Positions 15,708 to 23,847 of a DNA stretch of 42,783 nt are shown piece by piece (positions within the stretch are counted from its first letter, which is position 1; each line of letters starts with the position of its first letter). Made by a program: the position numbers and the translations under genes. The notes below the pieces were generated by a model, which saw only the letters and a program-made list of their open reading frames with translations, was not told the origin of the DNA and ran no database searches. The stretch covers positions 1 through 42,783 of the forward strand of contig DXIQ01000069.1 of assembly GCA_019112785.1 (NCBI GenBank). The letters run 5' to 3'. This DNA is from Candidatus Blautia stercorigallinarum (GTDB lineage Bacteria; Bacillota; Clostridia; Lachnospirales; Lachnospiraceae).

Positions 15708-16382
15708 ATGAAAATATTAGTGATCGAAGATGACCAGGGACTGCGCCAGGGCATTGCTTTTTCTCTGACTCAGGAAGGCTACCAGGTGCTTCAGGCTTCA
15801 AGCGGGAAGGAGGGATACCGGCTTTTTTTGCAGGAAAGCCCTCAGGGGATCCTGCTTGACCTGAACCTTCCTGATATGGACGGAAACGACCTGTGCCGGA
15901 AGATCCGGGAAACTTCTCAGGTGCCTATTCTCATGCTTACAGCCAGGGATATGGAGACGGATGAGATCATGGGACTATCCCAGGGAGCGGATGATTATAT
16001 GACAAAACCTTTTTCCATAGCAGTGCTGAAACTCCGTCTGGCAAAGCTGCTGGACAGGAACATGGAAAAAGAAGAAGCTCATATTTTACGATCCGGAGAT
16101 ATCACGCTGGATCCGGAGCTGATCAAAGTATGGAAGGGAAACCGGGAGATGGAGTGCAGTGTGACAGAGTACAAGATCCTGAAATATTTTCTGGAAAATA
16201 AGAACCAGGTGCTGACCCAGAACCAGATCCTGGAGGCAGTGTGGGACCGGGAGGGAAAGTTTGTAAATCCCAATACCCTTCAGGTAAATATCGGAAGGCT
16301 TCGGAAAAAGATCGGAGAAGATCCATCCAGACCGGGATATATTAAGACCGTTCACGGCATTGGCTACATATGGGAGGAATGA
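15708..16382 (+). CDS. OmpR/PhoB-family response regulator, 224 aa
   Basis: The receiver begins MKILVIEDD with phosphoacceptor Asp51 in LLDLNLPDMDG and the conserved Lys in DDYMTKPF. The C-terminal winged helix is complete (SVTEYKILKYFLENKNQVLT, ending IKTVHGIGYIWEE). AAAGGAGGGG precedes the ATG, 11 bases after the HelD-fusion stop. With the kinase and the ABC pair it forms a Bce-like detoxification module. OmpR-type dimers bind direct repeats about 11 bp apart, and such TGTCAG repeats lie before the ABC genes. Confidence 0.93.
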   Translation: MKILVIEDDQGLRQGIAFSLTQEGYQVLQASSGKEGYRLFLQESPQGILLDLNLPDMDGNDLCRKIRETSQVPILMLTARDMETDEIMGLSQGADDYMTKPFSIAVLKLRLAKLLDRNMEKEEAHILRSGDITLDPELIKVWKGNREMECSVTEYKILKYFLENKNQVLTQNQILEAVWDREGKFVNPNTLQVNIGRLRKKIGEDPSRPGYIKTVHGIGYIWEE

Positions 16383-16384
16383 GG

Positions 16385-17311
16385 ATGACAGAAGGACTTA
16401 TGTACGGGATCTGCACAGGCTGTATCCTTCTTTGTCTGGCCTTTTGCCTGGCGGCAGGACTTTATCACCGAAGGGAGCTGAAAAGATTTTCAAAAGCCCT
16501 CCGGACCTATGAACGGACAGGAACTTTAGGAGACGAAGACTGTAAGGAAGAGATGGAATCCAAGCTTCTGGGACAGCTTTGCCGGGTGCTGCGCAGGTCT
16601 TCTCTGGAACGGGAAAAAGCGGGAAAAGAGAAGGGAGAGATTGCTGCTCTTCTTTCTGATCTTTCTCATCAGCTGAAGACGCCTCTGGCTAATATCCTTA
16701 TGAATACAGAAATCCTTAAAGAAGAAAAACTTACGAAAAAAGAACAGGAAATGTTTCTGGAACGGAACCAGGAGCAGGCGGAAAAGATCCAGTGGCTGAT
16801 GAAAAATCTGGTAAAAGCTTCCCGGCTGGAACAGGGGATCCTGACCTTTGAAAGCAGACCGGCGCCCCTGGAAGAGACTATTGCAAAAAGTATCAGCGGA
16901 GTATATGCCCAGGCCAGAGAAAAAAAGATCAGCCTGGAGGCAGAACCCTTTGCTTCCTGTTCTCCTGTGCATAACCCCAAATGGACTGCGGAAGCTATGG
17001 GAAATATCCTGGAAAACGCAGTGAAATATTCCCCGGCGGGCAGCCGGATAAAGATACAGGTAAGACCCTTGGAGATGTATGTCCAGGTGAACATCCGGGA
17101 CCAGGGCCCCGGGATACCGGAGAAAGAGTATAATAGGATCTTCCAGCGGTTTTACCGGGGAGAACAGGTAGAGCAGGAGGAAGGTACCGGTCTAGGACTC
17201 TATCTGGCCCAGCTGATCCTTCAGAAAGAGAAAGGCTATGTTACGGTGTCCTCCAGAGCAGGAGAAGGAAGCTGCTTTTCCCTTTACCTTTTAAAAAGCC
17301 GGGAATCCTGA
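16385..17311 (+). CDS. Sensor histidine kinase with a minimal membrane anchor, 308 aa
   Basis: Residues 6-27 form one clear membrane helix, and there is no outside sensor domain. The phosphoacceptor His95 is in SDLSHQLKTPLANI; the ATPase domain has the N box NILENAVKYSP, DQGPGIPEKEYNRIFQRFYRG and EGTGLGLYLA. The start at 16385 is chosen because GGAGG lies 7 bases upstream; in-frame ATGs at 16370 and 16379 sit before or on that site. Bce-type kinases take their signal from the partner transporter, and the near absence of a sensor fits that. The canonical two-helix Bce kinase is not seen here, as I find only one helix. Confidence 0.9.
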   Translation: MTEGLMYGICTGCILLCLAFCLAAGLYHRRELKRFSKALRTYERTGTLGDEDCKEEMESKLLGQLCRVLRRSSLEREKAGKEKGEIAALLSDLSHQLKTPLANILMNTEILKEEKLTKKEQEMFLERNQEQAEKIQWLMKNLVKASRLEQGILTFESRPAPLEETIAKSISGVYAQAREKKISLEAEPFASCSPVHNPKWTAEAMGNILENAVKYSPAGSRIKIQVRPLEMYVQVNIRDQGPGIPEKEYNRIFQRFYRGEQVEQEEGTGLGLYLAQLILQKEKGYVTVSSRAGEGSCFSLYLLKSRES

Positions 17312-17316
17312 CAAAA

Positions 17317-17372
17317 CTGTCAGAAAAAATACCGGGCCATGTCAGGAGACTGTCAGAAATTTTCCGTATAAT
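17317..17372 (+). promoter_or_regulatory. Promoter of the Bce-like ABC genes with phased TGTCAG boxes
   Basis: TGTCAG occurs at 17318, 17340 and 17351, giving spacings of 22 and 11 bp, the pattern bound by OmpR-family regulators. The first and last copies share the longer CTGTCAGAAA. TATAAT lies at 17367-17372; its -35 region (about 17344-17349) has no consensus and is covered by the last two boxes, as expected for an activated promoter. Confidence 0.65.
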
Positions 17373-17394
17373 ATAAACAGAAAAAAATAAAGAA

Positions 17395-17440
17395 GTTATG
17401 GTATTCGACAAATATTCTCAATTTTGTCTGATGCCATAAC
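17395..17440 (+). promoter_or_regulatory. Leader hairpin before the Bce-like ATPase gene
   Basis: GTTATGG (17395-17401) pairs with CCATAAC (17434-17440), and inside it GACAAA (17407-17412) pairs with TTTGTC (17423-17428), with a short mismatched section between and a 10-base loop. The stem ends about 9 bases before the ribosome site AAAGGAAGGGG. There is no T-tract, so it is not a simple terminator; it could affect mRNA stability or translation, or be a large operator. Confidence 0.5.
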
Positions 17441-17465
17441 ACCTTTATGGAAAGGAAGGGGTTAT

Positions 17466-18140
17466 ATGGAAATTTTAAAGACAGTGGGTCTGAAAAAATA
17501 TTATGGAAAAGACGCCAGTCTGGTGAAGGCTCTGGACGGGGTGGATCTGTCAGTGGAGGAGGGAGAATTTGTAGCCGTGGCAGGGACCAGTGGTTCGGGA
17601 AAATCCACTTTGCTCCATATGCTGGGAGGGCTGGATTATCCTACAGAAGGCAAAGTTTTTGTAAGAGGAAGGGATATTTTCAGTCTTAATGAGACAGAGC
17701 TGACTATTTTCCGGAGGCGGAATATCGGCTTTGTATTCCAGAATTATAATCTGGTCCCTGTGCTGAATGTTTATGAAAATGTAGTCCTTCCCATTGAACT
17801 GGACGGGGAGGAACCGGATAAAAAATATGTGGAAGAGATCATAGAAACTCTGGGGATCAAAGACAAGATCTACAACCTTCCCAACCAGCTTTCCGGGGGA
17901 CAGCAGCAGCGGGTGGCCATTGCCAGAGCCCTGGCCTCAAAGCCGGCGATCCTGCTGGCGGATGAGCCAACGGGGAACCTGGATTCCAGGACTTCCCAGG
18001 AGGTGCTGGGGCTGCTGAAGCTGACCAACTCCCGTTTTTCCCAGACCATTGTGATGATCACCCATTCCGAGGAACTGGCCCAGCTGTGTGACCGGATCAT
18101 ACGGATCGAGGACGGCAGGATCCTTGAGGACAGGGGGTGA
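17466..18140 (+). CDS. ABC transporter ATP-binding protein (BceA/LolD-like), 224 aa
   Basis: This is the ATPase of a peptide-antibiotic detoxification or sensing transporter. Walker A is GTSGSGKS (40-47), the signature is QLSGGQQQRVAIARAL and Walker B ILLADEPTGNLD. The length is that of the LolD/BceA family, with no extra C-terminal domain. The frame is open upstream to 17424, but those codons lie in the leader hairpin; MEILKTVG at 17466 follows AAAGGAAGGGG at proper spacing. The permease begins 4 bases after its stop. Confidence 0.92.
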   Translation: MEILKTVGLKKYYGKDASLVKALDGVDLSVEEGEFVAVAGTSGSGKSTLLHMLGGLDYPTEGKVFVRGRDIFSLNETELTIFRRRNIGFVFQNYNLVPVLNVYENVVLPIELDGEEPDKKYVEEIIETLGIKDKIYNLPNQLSGGQQQRVAIARALASKPAILLADEPTGNLDSRTSQEVLGLLKLTNSRFSQTIVMITHSEELAQLCDRIIRIEDGRILEDRG

Positions 18141-18144
18141 GCGT

Positions 18145-20796
18145 ATGCGGAATAATAACCAGAAAGTGATCCGGAAGCTTTCCGCCCGGAGCATGAAAAA
18201 GAACCGTATGCGGAACCTGTTTGCCATAGGCGCCATCTGCCTGACCAGCCTTTTGTTTACTGCGGTATTTTCTATGGGGATCGGCATGGGACAGGTGTTC
18301 CAGGAGCAGACCATGATGGAAGTGGGAGGAAAATTCCACGCCGGATTAAAGCATGTGACCAGAGAACAGTACGAGAAGATCACAGATAATCCCCTGGTAA
18401 AATCCTCTACTTATAATATTTATATCAGTATGGCAGATAATGTCCGGCAGCGCCAGGCAGAGATCCGTGTAGCCAGCGGAGAAGGAGAGCTGGACCAGAG
18501 CTTTGCCAGGCTGAAAGCAGGAAGACTTCCTGAAAAAGAAGAGGAACTGGTGGCAGATACTATTGTACTGGAAGCCCTGGGGATTTCTCCGGAACTGGGA
18601 GCGAAGGTCCCTCTGGAGTTTGAATTTATGGGGCGGAAAGTAAAACAGGAGTTTACTCTCTGCGGCTGGTATGAAGGAAATGAGATCAGCCATGCCAGCG
18701 AGCTTTATGTATCCCAGGCTTATTATGAGAAGCTGAGCCAGGGCTATACAGAGCAGGATTTTGTGGAAAATTACCGGCAGACAGGAAATATCTGCGGACT
18801 GGTAAGCGGCAATATTTTCTTTGCCAATGCCAGGAATATTGAAGAGAATATAAAAGAGATCATCAGGGACGCAGGCTATGTGCCCCAGGGGGAGGCCGGG
18901 GAAAATACAGACCCTGATCAGGTGATCGAGTACGGCACAAACTGGGCCTATCTGACTTCCCGGACAGAAAATCTGGACCCGGAAACCCTGATCCTTCTAG
19001 CAGGGGCTTTTCTGGTGATCCTGATCACCGGATACCTGATCATCTACAATATTTTCCAGCTATCTATCTTAAAGGAAATCCGTTTCTACGGCCTTTTAAA
19101 AACTGTAGGAACCACGAAAAAACAACTGAAAAATCTGGTCTACCGTCAGGTATGGAAGCTTTCGGCAGTGGGGATCCCCCTGGGACTGGTCCTGGGATTT
19201 CTGGCCGGGCAGCTCCTGATTCCCTTTCTCACCCGATTTTCAGGATATGGGGGAACCGGAGGGATTTATTTCAGTCCCTGGATTTTTGTGTTCGGCGCCT
19301 TGTTTTCTTTGGCAACGGTGTTTATCAGCTGCAGAAAACCGGCCAGGATCGCAGGAAAAGTTTCTCCCATAGAGGCTGTCCGTTATACAGAGGGAGGAGT
19401 AAAGCGCCAGAGAAAAAAGAAAGGCCAAAAGGGAGGCAGGATCTCCAGAATGGCCCTGGCAAATCTGGGAAGGAATAAGAAGAAAACCCTGATCGTGGTA
19501 TTGTCCCTTTCTTTCAGTATCATACTGCTGGAAGTGGTGATGACCGGAGTGGGAAGCTTCCGGATGGACCAGTATCTGGAGGCGAGACTGGTAGGAGATT
19601 ATATGATCGGAAACGCCAATTTTACCAGAGCTTCTCCTATGACCTCTGATTTTTCCATAGACGAAACCTATCTTGCCGGGGCAGACAGCCAGCCGGGGAT
19701 CCTTGAAAGCGAAGAGTTATGGACCGACCTGGGTATAAGACATACCCTTTCTGAAACCGGACGCCGGCGGTATGAAAAGCTCTATGAGGAAGGCAAGATG
19801 TATACAGAACAAAAAAGTATAAGAGAAGCAGCTCTGAGAGCCATTGAAGGAAAGGGGCGGATCGATGAGGATAGATACGCCTATTCAGATTCTCTCCTGT
19901 CTAAGCTGAAGGCTGTGGCAGGAACCATAGATTTAGAAAAATTTGCCACCGGAGATTATGTGCTGGTGCAGCAATTTGACAGTGAAGGAAATGACAGGGC
20001 GAGCATTTATGAACCGGGGGATAGGATCACTCTTTCTTATCCTACAGAAAACTCTGAACAGATCATGGAAACAGACGATAAAGGGGAAGTCACAGACTGG
20101 TATTACACCAATACAAAAGAGAAAGAATACCAGGTAATGGCGGTGATAGAACCTCTTCCAAACAGTATGAACATGCACATGTTTTCTGCAAATGCTCTCA
20201 CAGTAGTGGTTCCTCTGGAAGATGTGAAGGCGTCCTCTAATGGGATTCTGTTTGCAAAAAGCTATAGGGTACAGGAGGAAGATCAGCCGGCGTTTGACTC
20301 TTATCTGGAGAATTATACCCAGCAGGTGAACTCTTCTATGGGGTATCTTTCTAAGGACAGTCTGGAGACAGAATTTTCCGGTATGGTGAATGCTGTGGCA
20401 GCTGTAGGCTATTCCCTCTGTGCTGTGATCGCAATCATCGGGCTTTTAAACTTTGCCAATTCTATGCTTACCGGGATCCTTTCCAGAAACCAGGAGCTGG
20501 CTGCTATGCAGAGCATCGGTATGACCAAAGGCCAGATCAGGAAAATGCTCCTCTGGGAAAGCGGATACTATATCCTGATCTCCGGAGTGGTCAGCATAGT
20601 CCTGGGCAGTGTAGGCGCCTATTATCTGGTCAGCGCCCTGAACAATGTGGTGGTATGTTTTCAGTATCGCTACACCCCCTGGCCCTTTATCCTTATGATC
20701 CCTCTGTGCGCAGTCATAGCTGCCGGAATCTCCCTGGCAGCCTACCAGCAGACCCAGAGGAAAAGCGTGGTAGAGCGGCTGAGAGAAAGTGAATAG
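18145..20796 (+). CDS. FtsX-type ABC permease, large (Bce-like), 883 aa
   Basis: The N-terminal membrane helix (about 27-50) is followed by an outside domain of some 230 residues, then a first FtsX core of three helices around residues 290-420 (ITGYLIIYNIFQLSILKEIR, FYGLLKTVGTTKKQLK). A helix near 455-475 leads to a second outside domain of about 260 residues, and a second FtsX core ends the protein (AAMQSIGMTKGQIRKMLLWE). It is longer than BceB (about 650 aa), with two large outside domains, so the substrate need not be bacitracin-like. AGGGGGTGA before the ATG overlaps the ATPase stop. A strong terminator follows. Confidence 0.9.
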   Translation: MRNNNQKVIRKLSARSMKKNRMRNLFAIGAICLTSLLFTAVFSMGIGMGQVFQEQTMMEVGGKFHAGLKHVTREQYEKITDNPLVKSSTYNIYISMADNVRQRQAEIRVASGEGELDQSFARLKAGRLPEKEEELVADTIVLEALGISPELGAKVPLEFEFMGRKVKQEFTLCGWYEGNEISHASELYVSQAYYEKLSQGYTEQDFVENYRQTGNICGLVSGNIFFANARNIEENIKEIIRDAGYVPQGEAGENTDPDQVIEYGTNWAYLTSRTENLDPETLILLAGAFLVILITGYLIIYNIFQLSILKEIRFYGLLKTVGTTKKQLKNLVYRQVWKLSAVGIPLGLVLGFLAGQLLIPFLTRFSGYGGTGGIYFSPWIFVFGALFSLATVFISCRKPARIAGKVSPIEAVRYTEGGVKRQRKKKGQKGGRISRMALANLGRNKKKTLIVVLSLSFSIILLEVVMTGVGSFRMDQYLEARLVGDYMIGNANFTRASPMTSDFSIDETYLAGADSQPGILESEELWTDLGIRHTLSETGRRRYEKLYEEGKMYTEQKSIREAALRAIEGKGRIDEDRYAYSDSLLSKLKAVAGTIDLEKFATGDYVLVQQFDSEGNDRASIYEPGDRITLSYPTENSEQIMETDDKGEVTDWYYTNTKEKEYQVMAVIEPLPNSMNMHMFSANALTVVVPLEDVKASSNGILFAKSYRVQEEDQPAFDSYLENYTQQVNSSMGYLSKDSLETEFSGMVNAVAAVGYSLCAVIAIIGLLNFANSMLTGILSRNQELAAMQSIGMTKGQIRKMLLWESGYYILISGVVSIVLGSVGAYYLVSALNNVVVCFQYRYTPWPFILMIPLCAVIAAGISLAAYQQTQRKSVVERLRESE

Positions 20797-20835
20797 AGAA
20801 AAACAAAATATCAATATTAATATCTTGAAATAATG

Positions 20836-20880
20836 ACACGTTTCTTCGGATTTTATCATATCCGGGAAACGTGTTTTTTC
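20836..20880 (+). terminator. Intrinsic terminator after the Bce-like operon
   Basis: ACACGTTTC (20836-20844) pairs with GAAACGTGT (20866-20874); an inner CGGAT/ATCCG pair extends the stem, and a run of six T follows. Confidence 0.85.
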
Positions 20881-20944
20881 TTATAATTAAGCCAACGAAA
20901 AACAAAGACCATTTCATTTATGGGTCAAAGGAGGAAAGCGTTTT

Positions 20945-21307
20945 ATGAAAAGAAAAAGATTACTTGCACTTGTACTTGCGGCAACGATGGTGGGAAGCCT
21001 TGCGACCGGCTGTGGCAGTTCCGGATCGGACAGCTCAGAGGGCTCAGGCGGTTCTTCTTCAGGGGGAACAGGAAAAGTCTATTACCTGAACTTCAAGCCG
21101 GAGCAGGCTGACCAGTGGGTAGAACTGGCAAAAACTTACACAGATGAGACAGGCGTACAGGTAGATGTGCAGACAGCGGCATCTGGTACATATGAGTCAC
21201 AGCTTAAATCGGAGATGGCAAAGGACGAGGCTCCTACACTGTTCCAGGTAAACGGACCAGTGGGACTGGCAACGGTTCTTCCGCATATTTTGGTATTTAT
21301 ACATTAG
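20945..21307 (+). pseudogene. Sugar-binding lipoprotein of an ABC importer, cut off by an insertion element
   Basis: The first 109 or so residues are an extracellular solute-binding protein (family 1): a basic start MKRKRLLALVLAATMVGSLA, a lipobox LATGC with the lipidated Cys at residue 23, a Ser/Gly linker, then VYYLNFKPEQADQWVELAK, which begins the sugar-binding fold. Ribosome site AAAGGAGG is good. At 21274 the gene runs into the terminal repeat of the insertion element and gains a foreign tail (VLPHILVFIH). About three quarters of the protein is missing, and the permease genes expected downstream are absent. The rest of the gene is not on the far side of the element, so this is a deletion rather than a simple insertion. 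Confidence 0.88.
21274..21296 (+). repeat. Left terminal inverted repeat of the ISL3-like element
   Basis: It begins GGTTCTTCCGCATATT and is a perfect 23-bp match to the reverse complement of 23022-23044. Read into the element it encodes VLPHILV in the frame of the broken lipoprotein. Confidence 0.9.
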
Positions 21308-22100
21308 GGCGATACATAAGTTTTGCTTCTAATAACTGACGGCTGCATCGGCCATACATTGTACGCTTTACCATTTTTAACTTATTATTTGTCCCTTCAA
21401 CAAATCCATTAGATAGCGGGCTTGCAACCGAATTTTCGACTGCTTCAATATCTTTTTCAAGCCCCTCTGCAAAGCGGGATAATTCCTGTATTTCTGATAG
21501 TTTATACTTTTCAATGAATAAATAAAGCAGCACCATATTTTTTTGATCGTAGATATTCCGGAATTCACGGATACATATATCTAACTGACGGATTTTAGGA
21601 TAATGCTCCATAATATAAGTACAATGTGCCTTGCTCAAGTCAGAGTTCATCCACAGGAAACGAAAAATGCCTGCTCGTGAAACATGGTCATATTGTTGCA
21701 GTTTCTTTCGCTTTTGAATAACCTCTGCAGAAGAACTTTTATAAACAGCTATATCAATATGCTCTCGTTTTATGATTTTATTCATATAATCATAGGCAGC
21801 CGAATGCTTACCCATATAACCTTTTTTGAGCAGATGACAATAGACATCTTTTCTGCTCACACCTGCATTTAGCTCTTTTATAATATCATCATAAAATTGA
21901 TCCATGCCGCTCCGATAATCTCTTTTGCATAGAGATTCATAGTCGCCATTAAGATACTTGGTGACTGTATTACGTCCACAATGCAAAACTTTAGCGATTT
22001 CTCTTTTGCTGTATCCGGCAGCGGCGTATTCTCGAATGTTATTATATAGTTGTACACTTTTAGGATTGTATTCTATTGAATTATCCACAGCCTCAGACAT
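21297..22100 (-). CDS. ISL3-like transposase, second part (orfB), 267 aa
   Basis: This frame carries a helix-turn-helix segment (YSKREIAKVLHCGRNTVTKY) and the C-terminal catalytic Glu in NGFVEGTNNKLKMVKRTMYG, the most conserved stretch of ISL3 transposases. The first two catalytic Asp residues are in orfA, so neither frame alone is a full enzyme. ATG at 22100 overlaps the orfA stop (ATGTCTGA), with GGAGAG about 11 bases upstream; the open frame runs further up to 22163. A run of eight A at the junction could allow slippage between frames. The frame reaches the left terminal repeat. Confidence 0.82.
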   Translation of the reverse strand: MSEAVDNSIEYNPKSVQLYNNIREYAAAGYSKREIAKVLHCGRNTVTKYLNGDYESLCKRDYRSGMDQFYDDIIKELNAGVSRKDVYCHLLKKGYMGKHSAAYDYMNKIIKREHIDIAVYKSSSAEVIQKRKKLQQYDHVSRAGIFRFLWMNSDLSKAHCTYIMEHYPKIRQLDICIREFRNIYDQKNMVLLYLFIEKYKLSEIQELSRFAEGLEKDIEAVENSVASPLSNGFVEGTNNKLKMVKRTMYGRCSRQLLEAKLMYRPNV

Positions 22101-22953
22101 TTTTTTTACTGCTCTCCACGAGAGGGTCCGAAACTGCTGTTTCTGCATAAGGTGAAGCAGCATCTTTAGGAATTTTTATGTCCACTGGCACTGTTGAATT
22201 TATTACACTCTTTACTGCCTCCAGGAGATTTTGATGCAAGTGGAACCGGTCTGCGATCTGCATACAATCCGGCAGGATTTCTTCCACTGCCTTTGCATAC
22301 GCAGATGCGCGGTCACGAGTCACTGTTGTTACCTGCTTATTCTGAGTCAGCCATGCTTTTAGGGCAGATCCATCCCGTCCTTCCAGAACAGCAACAGGAA
22401 TATGGGAATTTTCATCAACAATAATCGTCCCATAAGTATGTCGTTTTTTAAAAGCGAAATCATCTACACCAATATGGCTTCCACAAGGTATATGGGATTG
22501 CGTCTGGTATCTTTTCAAAAGCATACGGATCACTGTGTCACCACTAATCTTAACATGCATAGCCTGCATAATACGAGCACTTGCTTCACAACTGGTTTCG
22601 AGAGCAAGTATTGTAACGAAATCTATAAGCCGCTCTGTCATTCGGCTATAATGGTTTAAGAAACCATGAAATGTTTCGGAAAATGCACCGATTTCACAGA
22701 TGGGATTTTGGCACTGAAAATCATGTACTCTTATATCCAAAAAAACACGCTTCCCGAGAATCGGCAGGTCCTGAACTGTCCGGTGATGGGTAGCATGCAG
22801 CTTACACAGTTCTTCACCACATTTTGGACAGCAAAAAGATTTTGATCTGGAGAGCATATGTAGTCTTATTTCATCAGAATCTTCTTCAATTGAAACTATT
22901 TCAAGCTCATCTGGATAAAATCGTTGTAAATCAAGTGAAGAATTTGTAGGCAT
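22093..22953 (-). CDS. ISL3-like transposase, first part (orfA), 286 aa
   Basis: The N-terminal zinc-binding region has CCPKCGEEL (41-49) and CQNPIC (81-86), then DDE positions Asp164 in HIGVDDFAFKKR and Asp214 in VTRDRASAY, followed by ADRFHLHQNL, all typical of ISL3. GAAGGAA precedes the ATG. It stops right after a run of eight A (22100-22107), in SSKKNV; removal of one base there would join it to orfB as a single protein of about 550 residues. Confidence 0.85.
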   Translation of the reverse strand: MPTNSSLDLQRFYPDELEIVSIEEDSDEIRLHMLSRSKSFCCPKCGEELCKLHATHHRTVQDLPILGKRVFLDIRVHDFQCQNPICEIGAFSETFHGFLNHYSRMTERLIDFVTILALETSCEASARIMQAMHVKISGDTVIRMLLKRYQTQSHIPCGSHIGVDDFAFKKRHTYGTIIVDENSHIPVAVLEGRDGSALKAWLTQNKQVTTVTRDRASAYAKAVEEILPDCMQIADRFHLHQNLLEAVKSVINSTVPVDIKIPKDAASPYAETAVSDPLVESSKKNV

Positions 22954-23021
22954 TTCAAGATTCCTTCTTTCATTTTAATTATATTAATTTTATCAGGTAT
23001 GAGGCTCAAAATCCATACTTT

Positions 23022-23044
23022 ATACCAAAATATGCGGAAGAACC
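23022..23044 (-). repeat. Right terminal inverted repeat of the ISL3-like element
   Basis: It is a perfect 23-bp inverted match to 21274-21296. Read outward-in from the broken CpaE-like gene it also encodes VLPHILV. Confidence 0.9.
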
Positions 23045-23217
23045 TCTGCGATGAGAAGAAATTCCGGATGATTTATACCGGCATACTGGCAGAATTTTTC
23101 AGGATCTGTAAAAGCTTCTGCACGAAAAGGCAGTTTTTTTCGGTTGTTCAGATATTCTGCGAGAGTTCCGGCATATCCTGCTTCAGAATCGCAGACAGCA
23201 ATAGTATTTTTCTTCAA
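23045..23217 (-). pseudogene. CpaE/TadZ-like protein, N-terminal fragment cut by the insertion element
   Basis: About 57 native residues remain, starting at TTG 23217 (MKKNTIAVCDSEAGYAGTLA) and reading EAFTDPEKFCQYAGINHPEF, which resembles the receiver-like N-terminal domain of CpaE/TadZ-type ATPases of Tad pili. The frame then runs into the IS end and stops at 23020. GGAGGAG lies before the TTG, which overlaps the stop of the prepilin peptidase (TTGA), so the two were translationally coupled. The CpaE assignment rests on weak similarity plus the adjacent prepilin peptidase and is tentative; loss of the 3' part is certain. Confidence 0.65.
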
Positions 23218-23726
23218 TAGCAGACTCCTCCTGTCAATAAAATGATCCCAGCGAAAATGGAAACTGTGAAATGAAAATTTTCCGGTTCCAGTCCTTTTCT
23301 CCGGTAAGGCTTCCAGCTTCTGTTCCTCCTGCAGCTATAAAAATAGCTGATGAAATAAGAAATGCGTTCCTTGAGGTTTCCGCAGGAAATAAGAAATGCA
23401 AGAGAGAGAATTGCCCCTGTAAGGAAGGTGAGCAGAAGTAAGCTGAGAATCTTCGGGTAGCCCAGGATGCCTCCCAATGCAGAGAGAAGCTTAATGTCTC
23501 CGCCGCCGATCATACGAAAATAAAACAGTGGAAGGAGACAAAGCAGGGGGAAGAAGGCTCCGGAGAAAAAATGAAGGATTCCGGTGAAACCGGAATAGAA
23601 GATATTCAGGATCAGGCCGGAACCAAAGCCCAGGCAGATCAGCCGGTTATCTACCTTTTCCTGTAAAAGATCCATAAGAAGCCCTCCGCCGGCAATGGTA
23701 AATAGCAATATTTCCCGGATGGGCAC
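23214..23726 (-). CDS. A24-family prepilin peptidase (CpaA/TadV-like), 170 aa
   Basis: This membrane aspartyl protease trims pilin precursors. The two catalytic Asp motifs are LLMDLLQEKVDNRL and IGGGDIKLLSALGG, set among five or six membrane helices. The frame is open up to 23918, but a promoter lies inside that stretch, and GTG at 23726 (VPIREILLF) follows AAAGAGG at good spacing and gives the usual length for CpaA. It is the first gene of what was a Tad pilus operon; only a fragment of the second gene remains, so this enzyme probably has no substrate encoded nearby. Confidence 0.85.
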   Translation of the reverse strand: MPIREILLFTIAGGGLLMDLLQEKVDNRLICLGFGSGLILNIFYSGFTGILHFFSGAFFPLLCLLPLFYFRMIGGGDIKLLSALGGILGYPKILSLLLLTFLTGAILSLAFLISCGNLKERISYFISYFYSCRRNRSWKPYRRKGLEPENFHFTVSIFAGIILLTGGVCY

Positions 23727-23847
23727 ATGATCACCTCTTTCCTGTATGTGAAAATAAAATGGGAATCTGGACCGAAAGGTCCGCAGAATGAAAAGATACT
23801 TGAGACTCTCCCGTGTGGGGAAAAGATCTTCTGTTGATGTAAGTCCG

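Larger units (their letters stand above)
21274..23044 (-). mobile_element. ISL3-family-like insertion sequence, 1771 bp
   Basis: The ends are 23-bp perfect inverted repeats (21274-21296 and 23022-23044, outer end GGTTCTTCC) around two overlapping transposase frames on the minus strand. ISL3 elements usually make 8-bp target duplications; the flanking 8-mers here are CTGGCAAC and TCTGCGAT, which do not match. The two flanks belong to unrelated genes, both truncated. Recombination between two copies, or an adjacent deletion, best explains this. Confidence 0.88.

Noticed and set aside
23020..23217. An intact 65-aa small protein
   Set aside because: Its last eight residues come from the IS terminal repeat; the native gene is clearly cut at 23045.
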